Below, one piece after another: positions 23,635 through 33,060 of a DNA stretch of 64,000 nt (its first letter is position 1; each line of letters begins with the position of its first letter). The stretch is taken from the NCBI GenBank assembly GCA_032433595.1, contig JASWJB010000105.1:1-64000 (forward strand), in the 5' to 3' direction. Under the pieces are notes generated by a model that ran no database searches, was not told the origin of the DNA, and was given only the letters and a program-made list of their open reading frames with translations. The stretch is from Conoideocrella luteorostrata. Taxonomy: Eukaryota > Ascomycota > Sordariomycetes > Hypocreales > Clavicipitaceae. Made by a program: the position numbers and the translations under genes.

Positions 23635-26600
23635 TTACAATAGGTCATTTCTTTGCCATATTCGGTCAATATGTTGAGTATTGTTCGATCCCGAAGGGTC
23701 CTGTGACTTACCATGACAAACACCTTGCAGCCCTCTTTTCTTTGACTCTGATGTCTCGATTTCCTGCTCCGATGACTCGGTCGATCCATCGGATGTATTA
23801 CTCGCTGTTGAGGGCGATTTCTCATCTACACGAATCGCCAATACATCTGCAGACTGGAGACGATCGGCACTTCTATCATCATCCTGACTTATGACGAGAA
23901 ATTTCACTCCGAGGTTCCATGTCTTGCTGCATAACTCATACAAAGCTTGGATGAACTTAACCCTCAATAAACCTACATTTTCATCTAGTATGTTGAAAAG
24001 ACATACTATGTTGCTCGCACCCTCTTCTTCTGCGACACCAATGAGGGCTTCGTCGACAGGGAAGCGATATGTCTTTTCGAGAGCGTCAAGTCGCTCGAGA
24101 GCTTTATCAGAATGCCGTACAGGTTTCTGCTTGATGAATCGATGCAGAAAGCGGCGGAAATTATTAGAGTGTGGTACAGGTTTCCGCTGGATAGACCGAT
24201 GCAGAAGGCGGTGGAAATTATCAGCCACGTGTGTCTTGTTAGTCAAGTCGTTCCTGGAGAAAAAGTGATACATTGTTTCGGTTTCTGCCGTGTGACGGAA
24301 ATGGTTGATCAAGCATGTCGCTATGCTTGATTCTCCGTGACTGGCATTTGTAAGAACCCAAAGAATCCTTGATAACTTGCTTTCTTTCCACTCCTGGAAC
24401 CGCTCGTGAGAAATAACTCCATCGCTTGTCTTAAGGGGCGGATATGTATCTTGAATTATAGACCCTCCTTCACCAAAATCCTCTTTTATTAAGCGTGGTT
24501 TCATCGCGCAGGCCGTGTCGTAACTACTACGAGCTTTGTAACGGGGAGACTCGTTACCGGAAGGGCCCCGGTTTCTTATAGAAGCTGATCTGAGAGTGTT
24601 GAAGCGGCCAAAAGTCGAGCTAGCTCCAGTCTTCAGGATTTGGTCCTCCCCCTGATGCTGGAAATTCTTATGCGGGAAATTCGGAATCGGAAGGCATAGC
24701 AATTCGCCTATTTCAGCCTGGACGAGGTGCGTCTTGTAGAACTCGACCTCTCTTACTTCTCTACGGTCCTCATCAACCGCAACAAAGCTAGTCCAGCGGC
24801 TAGTAATGGAATACATAATCCCCAACCGCTCGGCGTTGCCCGCCACGCACTCCGCGATACTGCGTGACCAGACAGCTTCGCTTGCTTGTGCTTGAGCAGC
24901 TAACCCTTGAACAACGGCTTTCGTTGCAAGGTGCAAAATGGACGCTTTATCGGTCCAAGTCGACGTTACGTGGAGTTCGTGGATGAGGCGGGTCCCTGGT
25001 GTGACAGAACGTAGCGTCACCCGCTGTGGCGCGGGCCGGGTGCCTAGCTCCAGGAGGAAGAAGATGGATCGGTAGGTAAAAGGGTGCATCGCCGGGGCTG
25101 GGTACGGGGCTTGGATGTAGGGCACCGGCGGCTGCTGCCCCAACTCTTCTGCGTCGAGGTCCCTCAGCCGATAGACCTCCAGGCTCTTCCGCTCAAATCC
25201 TTGGCCGAGGTCAACTTCAAACTCCCAGCTAGGAGGCATAATTCCAGCTGTTAGCATCCGTTTCAACCGGTCACCCCATTGCGCATGGCGATTGATGTCA
25301 ATCACCTCGCCGTACCCGCCGCCAAACTCTCCGACGCGCTCGATCAGGCGGTGCGGAACCTGCGTGCCAATGCCGAGTGCAAAGAAGCGGATTTGCTCTC
25401 CGTACTCCTGGCGAGTCTTCCACACGAACTCTAGCACGTGGCTCTCCTCAACCTCGCCGTCTGTAATGATGATAATTTGCGTCGATGAACGGCCAGTCTG
25501 CCGGGAAGCGACCGCAGCCTCAACGGCAGCAAGCATTTCTGTGCCGCCCATATCCGCCTGCACATTATTTGCGTACTTGACCGCTGCTTGACGGTTTTTT
25601 TCTGTGTACGGTTGGGATCCTGTGTGCCATAGGAATCTGTGACCAGAGCCGAAGGATAAGATGTTAAAGGCGCAGGCGGTGGGAAGGCTGTTGAGTGATT
25701 CGCAGACGGCGTCTCGTAGAGTTGACATCTTAGTCCGAATGTATGTGTTAGGATAGTTCCATCCCATGGAATCGGACTGGTCTAGGACAAATATTATCTC
25801 GCCGTTGAACGTCTCGGATCCAGCGGCATCCTGGAAAAATTCACCAGGCTTTACGTTAACAAGCAAGGCAGCATGACCATGGATGTTGGTCGGTGAGAGT
25901 ACGGCCCTGGAACGAAGCGGGCGGTCGTGTGATGTCTCAAAGGCCACCGTGAAATCTTCTTCCATTGTGGTCGTGTGTGTAGTGTGCTTCACATGTATCT
26001 GTGTGTATTTGGCGGTATGTACTGGCTCGTCTTGTTCCGTAGCTGGGAACTCGAAGCTGTCCACGACCTCATCCTCAATGGGAACATTGAGGTTGACTCT
26101 AGAATTGTGGCTAGGTGTGACGCCATTGATGGACCCGTCGTTGTTGATTTTGATAAGAATATCAAGAGCATTTCTCTGTGGAGTAACAGATGCAGCACTA
26201 TTGACGTCGCAACCCCTACTTGCGGTCTCGCCATAACGTGGCGCAATTGATGTGGGAATAATGACTTCCAGCCCTTCTTTCCCTCCATTGAATAAAACAG
26301 CCTCGACTTCGTTTACATATTTGATCTCGATTTCGACCTCAGTCATGGGAGGGATTGTCCCAATCATCGTCTCAAAGATCTCGGGGGTGTGCTCCTCGAG
26401 CAGAGCAGCAGCCTGCTTCCGCTCTACGGCTGCCTTATAGGTTTCTCTTGCAGCCTCCCTACGTTCAACCTTGCCAACAAGCACCAAGTCGTCGCCAACG
26501 GAGCATTTGAAGTTCGTCACTGCTGCACCGTCGTAAAGGGGAAATGTGTAGCGCGCTTCGCGGATATCGTATTCAGACTTGTTGATGAGTCGCTGGGTCA

Positions 26601-26862
26601 GCTTGGTTGATGCGATGGTGCCGTCGACTGTAACTTCAACTGCAACTTTAAGCAACGGAAGATAGTGAATGGGTTGGATAGAGTCTCTTGGATGGGTTGG
26701 GGGATTAGGGCCACGATATCCGGGTTTGTTTGGGGAAGATAAGCTTCGCATATTGACAAGACTAGGTAATCCGTCATCATGTTTTGCCTCAATGTTCCCA
26801 ATGTCACTTTGCCTGTAACTGATCCCCGAAAGGACTCTCTCGGTGAGGATCTTTCGACTCAT
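23635..26862 (-). CDS. VIT and von Willebrand A domain protein with degenerate NACHT-like C-terminus
   Basis: 1,075 residues from the first ATG (26862). Residues about 65-200 are a VIT domain (TYKAAVERKQAAALLEEH and EIFETMIGTIPPMTEVEIEI). Residues about 355-520 are a VWA domain with an intact MIDAS: FVLDQSDSM, then GGTEML, then IIITDGEVEE. Residues about 824-1010 resemble the NTPase of fungal NLR proteins: a WKESKLSRILWVLTN lead-in, a P-loop position reading ASHGESS instead of GxGKS, a hydrophobic FNILDE at the Walker B place, and KFLVISQ like the following strand. The missing GK suggests it does not bind ATP normally. The 3' end is uncertain: a GTAAGT near 23711 could begin a further intron. 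The role is unknown; VIT-VWA proteins are usually scaffolds. Confidence 0.85.
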   Translation of the reverse strand: MSRKILTERVLSGISYRQSDIGNIEAKHDDGLPSLVNMRSLSSPNKPGYRGPNPPTHPRDSIQPIHYLPLLKVAVEVTVDGTIASTKLTQRLINKSEYDIREARYTFPLYDGAAVTNFKCSVGDDLVLVGKVERREAARETYKAAVERKQAAALLEEHTPEIFETMIGTIPPMTEVEIEIKYVNEVEAVLFNGGKEGLEVIIPTSIAPRYGETASRGCDVNSAASVTPQRNALDILIKINNDGSINGVTPSHNSRVNLNVPIEDEVVDSFEFPATEQDEPVHTAKYTQIHVKHTTHTTTMEEDFTVAFETSHDRPLRSRAVLSPTNIHGHAALLVNVKPGEFFQDAAGSETFNGEIIFVLDQSDSMGWNYPNTYIRTKMSTLRDAVCESLNSLPTACAFNILSFGSGHRFLWHTGSQPYTEKNRQAAVKYANNVQADMGGTEMLAAVEAAVASRQTGRSSTQIIIITDGEVEESHVLEFVWKTRQEYGEQIRFFALGIGTQVPHRLIERVGEFGGGYGEVIDINRHAQWGDRLKRMLTAGIMPPSWEFEVDLGQGFERKSLEVYRLRDLDAEELGQQPPVPYIQAPYPAPAMHPFTYRSIFFLLELGTRPAPQRVTLRSVTPGTRLIHELHVTSTWTDKASILHLATKAVVQGLAAQAQASEAVWSRSIAECVAGNAERLGIMYSITSRWTSFVAVDEDRREVREVEFYKTHLVQAEIGELLCLPIPNFPHKNFQHQGEDQILKTGASSTFGRFNTLRSASIRNRGPSGNESPRYKARSSYDTACAMKPRLIKEDFGEGGSIIQDTYPPLKTSDGVISHERFQEWKESKLSRILWVLTNASHGESSIATCLINHFRHTAETETMYHFFSRNDLTNKTHVADNFHRLLHRSIQRKPVPHSNNFRRFLHRFIKQKPVRHSDKALERLDALEKTYRFPVDEALIGVAEEEGASNIVCLFNILDENVGLLRVKFIQALYELCSKTWNLGVKFLVISQDDDRSADRLQSADVLAIRVDEKSPSTASNTSDGSTESSEQEIETSESKKRGLQGVCHGKSQDPSGSNNTQHIDRIWQRNDLL
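24117..24230. repeat. 57-bp in-frame tandem duplication inside the VIT-VWA gene
   Basis: GTACAGGTTT starts at 24117 and again at 24174, and the following bases match with about a dozen differences. It encodes two diverged copies of a 19-residue unit (NFHRLLHRSIQRKPVPHSN and NFRRFLHRFIKQKPVRHSD). Confidence 0.8.
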
Positions 26863-27251
26863 GCTCGTTACCTGTGTTGCTGTTCGGGATATCAAATAAT
26901 GTGTGCAGATAGCATTATTGACTTGGTACTACTCATGAGGTCCAAGGACTCGTCGTATGTTATGGTATGGTCTTGGAGGCATCTCTCGGAGTTTGTCCGA
27001 ATAAATTCGTGTTGAAAAGCCATGCCGTATTGCCATCAGTTTCGTCACACCGCATGTGTGCTATGATTGGACACAAACGCAGTAAGCTGCATAACTACCA
27101 GCTGAACCTCTTCTACTGATTGGTGGCCTCGTAAAATGCTCAAGATTTCATACCGAGCAGTGCCCCGCAACTGCAGGAAAACACTATTAGGTAGCCATGG
27201 CGGCTGACAAGCGATTAAGCACTCAGACACCTATGGCCGGTCTATCTGTGG
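26863..27251. promoter_or_regulatory. Shared upstream region of two divergent island genes
   Basis: 389 bases separate the ATG of the VIT-VWA gene (minus) from the ATG of the protease gene (plus). Both promoters must lie here or overlap, which allows co-regulation. No specific site is recognised. Confidence 0.5.
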
Positions 27252-30200
27252 ATGAAAAGTGTTCATGCAGCGGAAATTATGATGGAAAATTTGGTGCGGG
27301 AAACGTATGAGAAAGCCAGCTACACTGCAGAGTCTTCCGAGGCCCTCGCTGGCAAACTTGAAGATGAAATATGCTCACAAGTTGACCTGAGCCACTTGAG
27401 TGGACTCCTGGTAAATAGATTCGTCCGACCGCTTCGCTTCCTGATCGAATGGATCAAGGACCCAGATGTGATTCTTTCCGAGAATGAGTTAGAACGTCTC
27501 GGATTTATCGGGGAGACGATTGATAGCTGTGCAGACATCGCGGCGAGAATGGAGGCATTTCTAACCGCCGAGACGACTAAGAAGTCGGCCGTTGTTGATG
27601 TCTCGAACGACAAATTGCTCTTAACGAGACTCGAAGCGGATCTTTTGTCACAGAGTAACATTCTAAATCTAGCTCAGCATATTGCTGTTTGTCGCTTGTA
27701 TGTGTCCTTGTCTTATTTAGTCAATACAGGCAATAGTGCTAACGAGCTACGACGAAGGAACAAAACTAAGCCAGCAGCTACTGAGCAAACCTCTTTGATA
27801 CTGGGTAAGCTTGACGCGACTTGCAAATGGCTGTTAGACTCTGAAGTCTTCCCTGGTGAGAATGCATATTCGTCAAGTTCCAGGGCAACCTTTGAACTCG
27901 AAGAAGCAAAGCAAACACCTTCGAAAGGTACTTCGTACAAACTCATATGCGAGCACGCTGGGTTTCCGATTGTTCACCATAGGACCCTGGAAGTCAAGTT
28001 CCACTGCTATTGCACACACTATCGTCATGATGCTGAGTTGACATTTACGGGTAAGAGCGTGTTCCCAAACCATACGTCCACCACTTACATGTTATAGCAT
28101 CATCGGAAGGATGCATTCCGGTTGAAGAGCCCAGTCCTGGTTCTGATATGGTGTGGACCATGTTCCTGAAAAAGGAATCCGCGCAAGTTTCATTGCGTTT
28201 ATCGAACTTCTAAGGACAATCTCTAGGTAGGATATTTCTTCGGCTAGCAGGATAATAACTGATACATAAGCAGATTATATGTCACTGGCAAACTTTATCG
28301 AGAATATGCGATTTATTCATGCTCGTACGATTATGATAAATCCCGCGCTCGAAAATGCCCAGGCCGTCAGCGAAACTGTCAAGATATCTGCCGGCTCTCT
28401 ATCCGTCCTAAGAACTAAACTGTGAGATATCCCTCCTTGCTTAGTTTAGAGCGTTATTTACTGCCTAGAAAGCATCTCACTGTCATTAGGCACGTCCACG
28501 GCCCTCATGAAGTGGAGTTTAACTTTGGCAAACGACTTATAGTCCGCGAACCAAAGTACATCAAGATTCTTCATTATGCCACTGCTTCGAGAGCCAGCGT
28601 GCTCAGTCTAAGCCCTTCCCCTTCTGAGCCTATCTTCCAGGATGAATGCAATTTTTGGGTCTTTCTTAGCGATCGGTCTCCGGCATCGTGGGAGCCAGGC
28701 AATAAGCCACTTGAATCATACAGCATCCGAGGTACCGAAGCTGCCGTGTTGAATTATTACCAAGATATTCACGAAATATCGAACACTGACGTGTTTTGTT
28801 TGTAGTTCTTCCCGCCACTTGCGTTCATGAGCCGATAGCAACAGAGGTACTTCTGGACAATACTATTTGTGTCTATGAGCGGAAGCCGTCATCCCATATT
28901 GAGTCAAGTGTTTGTTTCAAGTTCTACAATAAGTCAGGTACGATACCCTTTGAGGCTCATGTCATTTAGTTGCCATACCATATATCAGGAGATTAACATG
29001 TGATGTGAAGATGCAAAATATTTCTACAGCAGAATACTTGAAATGAGAGAAAAGGTCTTCAATACATCTCTTCAGCGAGCGTTGTGGGGAGAAGAAATAC
29101 TCTATAAGCAGTACGGAAGTCTCCATATTTATCTGTCAGCCTTTCTAATCGTAAAACAGAGTTTCTGACTTTATAGCGCCTGAGTTCCACGGATCTGCTA
29201 GAGCTCGCTTCAGTCTTGTGCACATAGTGCATAGCAAGAACAACCATTACCGTCTGATTATGACGCGCGATAGGTCTCCTAGATCTCTCTGCTTTGACTG
29301 TCAGTCTATTTACTGGTCCTTATTGGCGGGGGAAAAGTTAACTTTTACCTAGTGGAATCAAGCATTTTCGATGACACTCTGAATATGACTCAGGTCCTTG
29401 AGAGTCAGCCCATCAGGACAGCCGACATATCTGATTCAGGAAAGATAGATGTTGCTCGACCAAGTTGGGGTGAGCTTGTTAGCATCCGAAGTACTGTACA
29501 AGCAGCTGCAAGATACGTCAGGGAGGGAGGGACTGCAGCACCGAGGTAAACAATTTTACTCATTGACTTGGGAAGCCAATTCAAATGGATGTTTCAGCTG
29601 AAACTGGATAGATCCGATCCATCTCTTGCAACTGAGCAGTGGCTAGAAGAGAATATCGATCAACTAAAACTAGTCATTAGAGCCAAATCGCCTCATGAGA
29701 CCGCAGGAAACCACAAACGCGTTAGAATTGCGATCATCGACACCGGTCTGGTCCCCGACCATGGTATGAAGGAGAAGGTGGTGTATCGAAATTTCGTGAC
29801 AAAAGAATATCAGACCGAGACGCGAAAATCAGTTCGCCATCCCACTACGGATCACAAAATGAACAGTGCATCTCAAGGTCTCCAAGACACCAGTCAAGGG
29901 CAACACGGCACTGTCTCAGCCGACATTATACTTCGTGTTTACGATTATGCCGAGCTGTATATTGCCAGAGTGTTTGAACGCAATAGTGCTTCAAAGGATA
30001 AAGAGCCGTTCTTCATGGCAGAGGTGAGCTTATTTGTCGGGGTGTTACTTATATGCCCCGTTCGACTTACTTACACTCTTAGGCTATCCACTGGGCTGTC
30101 AAGGAAAAAGTTGATATCATTAACATCTCCGCCGGATTTAAGGAATGTCCCGACGCTCTCCGTGAGGCTATTCATGCCGCTTACGCCTCGCATACGCTCA

Positions 30201-30673
30201 TCTTTGCCGCCGCTTCCAATTGGGGCAACATCGATCTGGTGGCTTACCCAGCTCGGATCCGCGATCAGGTCTTTTGCATCTTTGCAACAAATAGCCTCCA
30301 ACGTCTCGCAGAGTATAATCCGGAGCCCCGGAAACACGCCGATAACTTTGCTATCGTTGGCGATGGTATCCAGGTAGGTGGTCGTATCGGAGAAGGCACT
30401 TCGGCAGCCACGGCCGTAACGACGGGGCTTGCGGCGCTTATTTTGGACTTTGTGCGTCAGAACGATATCACGGACGGATCAACTGAAAGGAGATTGAAGA
30501 CGAAGGCTGGCATGACTGCTGTGTTCAGGCACTTGGTAATGGCTCAGGGATCATATGATTGCATTACGCCCAGAAAGTTACTGATGGGTCAAAGATATGA
30601 CAGACACAAGCGGGCGGAACTTAGAAATTGTGTGAAATCGGAGTTACTTAGGGCTTTGAGTAATATTGAATAA
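27252..30673 (+). CDS. Multi-exon protein ending in a subtilisin-like (S8) serine protease, HET-Q2-like
   Basis: Clear parts: exon 27252-28050 (266 codons, helical, intracellular, no signal peptide) and the protease exons 29568-30023 and 30083-30673, separated by intron 30024-30082. All four subtilase positions are present: Asp in IAIIDTGLV, His in GQHGTVSADI, the oxyanion Asn in FAAASNWGN, and Ser in GEGTSAATAV. Between 28050 and 29568 the exons are short. Plausible pieces are 28098 onward, 28492-28731 and 28805-28936, joined by GT-AG introns, but I could not find one open path through to 29568, so that part may have missed introns or be damaged. Its 3' neighbour, convergent and 60 bases away, is a gasdermin-like gene. 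In Cryphonectria the S8 protease HET-Q2 activates the gasdermin HET-Q1, which is the likely model. The N-terminal family is not identified. Confidence 0.75.
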
Positions 30674-30733
30674 GCAGGTTAGCTAGAGCGGTACGACAAG
30701 CACATTGAAGATTTGACATAGTTGGTGTCCTGC

Positions 30734-31631
30734 CTACTCATCGAGCTTCAAAATGACGACTTCGTCCAGCTCTTGGTCGACAACAATTGCGAAATTGATA
30801 AGCCCCTCTGCTTCTATAGTCGAATAGATATCAACCTCCTCCTTATTGTTAGCAAAAGTAGCCCGTTCAGTGTACGGTTTCATTGTCCAGTTCTTTGTCA
30901 ACACATGTCCAGAAATCTTATGAAGGCGAACAGCCCAAACAAAGTCAGACATGTCTGAGCCGTCCATCTTATGCGTATTGTGTCTGCTTAGAGTGACATC
31001 TTTCTTCAAGTTGGCGACCGGAGGGAGGCATCTTGGGCAAGTTAGCAGGCAGTTCAGGAGCCAAACTTGCGTGGAATCGAGAATGAGCTCACGCTATCGC
31101 CTTGCCATCAACCCCGCGACGTGCTTCCTCTGTCACTGTTCTCTTCCCTTTCCTTGCAACCTTGATTCCTGTAATCATGAACACGCTCCAAGTCAGCTTT
31201 CCACTCACATAGGCCGCGAGCTCAGCCCGCTCCAGGCTGTCCTCCACGTACGGCGCTGTCGGTTGCACAATGTATGTGTCCAGTCGCTCGTACTCCTCGC
31301 ATCCTTGAACAGACTGCTGGAACGCAACTTGAACGGTCGCCTTGAGAGTAGCTCCTGCGACTGCAGCAACGGGAGCGCCAGTTCCCGCGCCAGTGCCTGC
31401 TCGTCTCTCACGCGCCATGTCCCATTTAAAATTGGTTGCTTTTGTCGTGTACACGGGCATGCTGTTGGGGAAAGGCTCGATGGAGCCCCGGTTGAGCACG
31501 ACGTCCATGGTATTTAGCGATGCGATGAAGTGACCTAAGCTTATTGGCGCTGTCTCCGTACCGGTGCCCATGCTCTCGGGTGTGGGAGGCGGATAGTCTG
31601 CTTGCCGAAGCTTGAACCACACCTTCTCCAT
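30734..31631 (-). CDS. Gasdermin-like protein of the HET-Q1/RCD-1 group
   Basis: Exons 31631-31093 and 31031-30734 join in phase (GC+A) across a 61-base intron with a CTAAC near its end, giving 278 residues. It begins MEKVWFKLRQADY, has no signal peptide, and contains a Gly/Ala-rich stretch and then FMITGIKVARKGKR, followed after a loop by DFVWAVRLHKISG. This pairing of an 'I/V-TGIKVAR' strand with a 'DFVWAVRL' strand is, as I recall, characteristic of fungal gasdermin homologues that form membrane pores in incompatibility reactions. The last 40 or so residues are acidic and would be the inhibitory tail removed by a partner protease. The adjacent convergent S8 protease supports the call. The family assignment is by remembered motif pattern and context, without a search. 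Confidence 0.75.
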
Positions 31632-32284
31632 TTTGTATGTTCGCTAGGCTTTAGAATATACTGAATAAGAAATTTTTTGAAGAGTTTGACTATTGTAGCA
31701 TGGAATGGCGCTGTCAGGTCACAAGGCTGCTTCTAGCACTGCGTCTGACGTGTCGCAGTGACAACACATGCATGCTGCCGCACCTTGTGAAGGTCGGCGA
31801 AATGCAGGGAATTCCGGCCTTGGTAGAATTGCTTTATAATAGATATATATTTAATACAGTATTATATTTAGGAGGTTAAACTTCGAAATTCAAGATACGG
31901 GAATCCAGAAGGCTGGATTGTAGAGATGCTTCGAGAACGGTGGGAATGGTTGTGTCGGGGCTGAAAACCGATCGCTTATCAGGGACATTGATTAGGCAGC
32001 AATGCGACTCAGCCCACCGGAGCTGTGTACCTCTTTTCAGATCCAGCGACATTCTAGATCGATAAATTGCTTCACGCCTTGAGCGATATGATGCCCCCTT
32101 GTATTCAGTCGACTTGCCTTCATCATACCGGCGCCATCCAGTGCTCAATCAGACCAAGATATCGACGATATGGGTAAGATCCGGCCACCGCCTCGCGATC
32201 ATGATCCGACAAGCTTGTATCAGTCGTCGAAACTTCAAAAAACTGTCCATTTCAATCTGGACAGTGTGGATAACAAGTTACCAA
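31632..32284. other. Intergenic, gasdermin-like gene promoter side
   Basis: AT-rich near 31830-31875. A 90-codon minus-strand frame at 31876-32148 is not recognised. No other gene is seen. Confidence 0.45.
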
Positions 32285-33060
32285 ATGTCTCACGCCCTTG
32301 CGGTACGACGACTATACCATAGGCTGGATCTGCGCGTTGCACGAGGAAGTGGCGGCCGCTCGTGCCATGCTGGATGAGTTTCACGAGACTCTGAAAGCGC
32401 CAGAAAACGACACCAACACCTACATCTTGGGAAGCTTGAGCGAGCACAACGTTGTCATTGGGTGCTTACCGACGGCGCAATACGGCATGAATAGCGCGGC
32501 GGCCGTTGCGACCAACCTTATTCGAACCTTCCCATCCCAGTCACTCTTGACGAGAGTTTCTTCGATGCAAGCAAGCTATGATCTAGATCTTAGTAGAGTG
32601 CTGCTCATACTCTGAGAGAAGATGAAACGTTATGATGATTTTGTCGCCCAGATACACCAGATCGGCTAATCGAAGCCACTTACAAGCACGTGTCCCCCGA
32701 GACGAGTTGCGACGACTGCGACAAATGCGACAAATGCGACCATACCAAGAAAGTGCCTCGAAAAGAGCGCACCTCAGTCAATCCTATTATACATTATGGT
32801 GGTATTGCCTGCGGGAATCAAGTTATGAAAAATGGCATTGAGCGGGATAACATTGCACGAGGTTTAGATGTCAAATATTTCGAGATGGTGTCTGCAGGTC
32901 TCGTGGATGTTCTCAACTGTCACCCTATACGGGGAATAAGTGACTGCTCTGATTCCCATAAAAACAAGGAATGGCGGAAATATGCGGCAGGGAGTGCGGC
33001 TGCATATGCCAGGGAGCCGATTGGTACTCTAACCATACCCGTTAAGTCTGCCCAGAAGCC
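32285..33060 (+). pseudogene. Broken nucleoside-phosphorylase (PNP_UDP) domain from an NLR-type gene
   Basis: An ATG at 32285 reads MSHAL, then the frame shifts and continues as RYDDYTIGWICALHEEVAAA and TYILGSLSEHNVVIGCLP, the start of the phosphorylase-like domain that heads many fungal NACHT proteins. It stops making sense after TNLIRTFPSQSL. A second frame resumes at about 32648 with PDTPDRLIEATYKHVSPE and NPIIHYGGIACGNQVM through SDSHKNKEWRKYAAGSAAAY, the family's C-terminal block. The central part (the usual GIGGGVP region) is deleted, the pieces are in different frames, and no NACHT or repeat domain follows. A decayed recognition gene. Confidence 0.8.
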
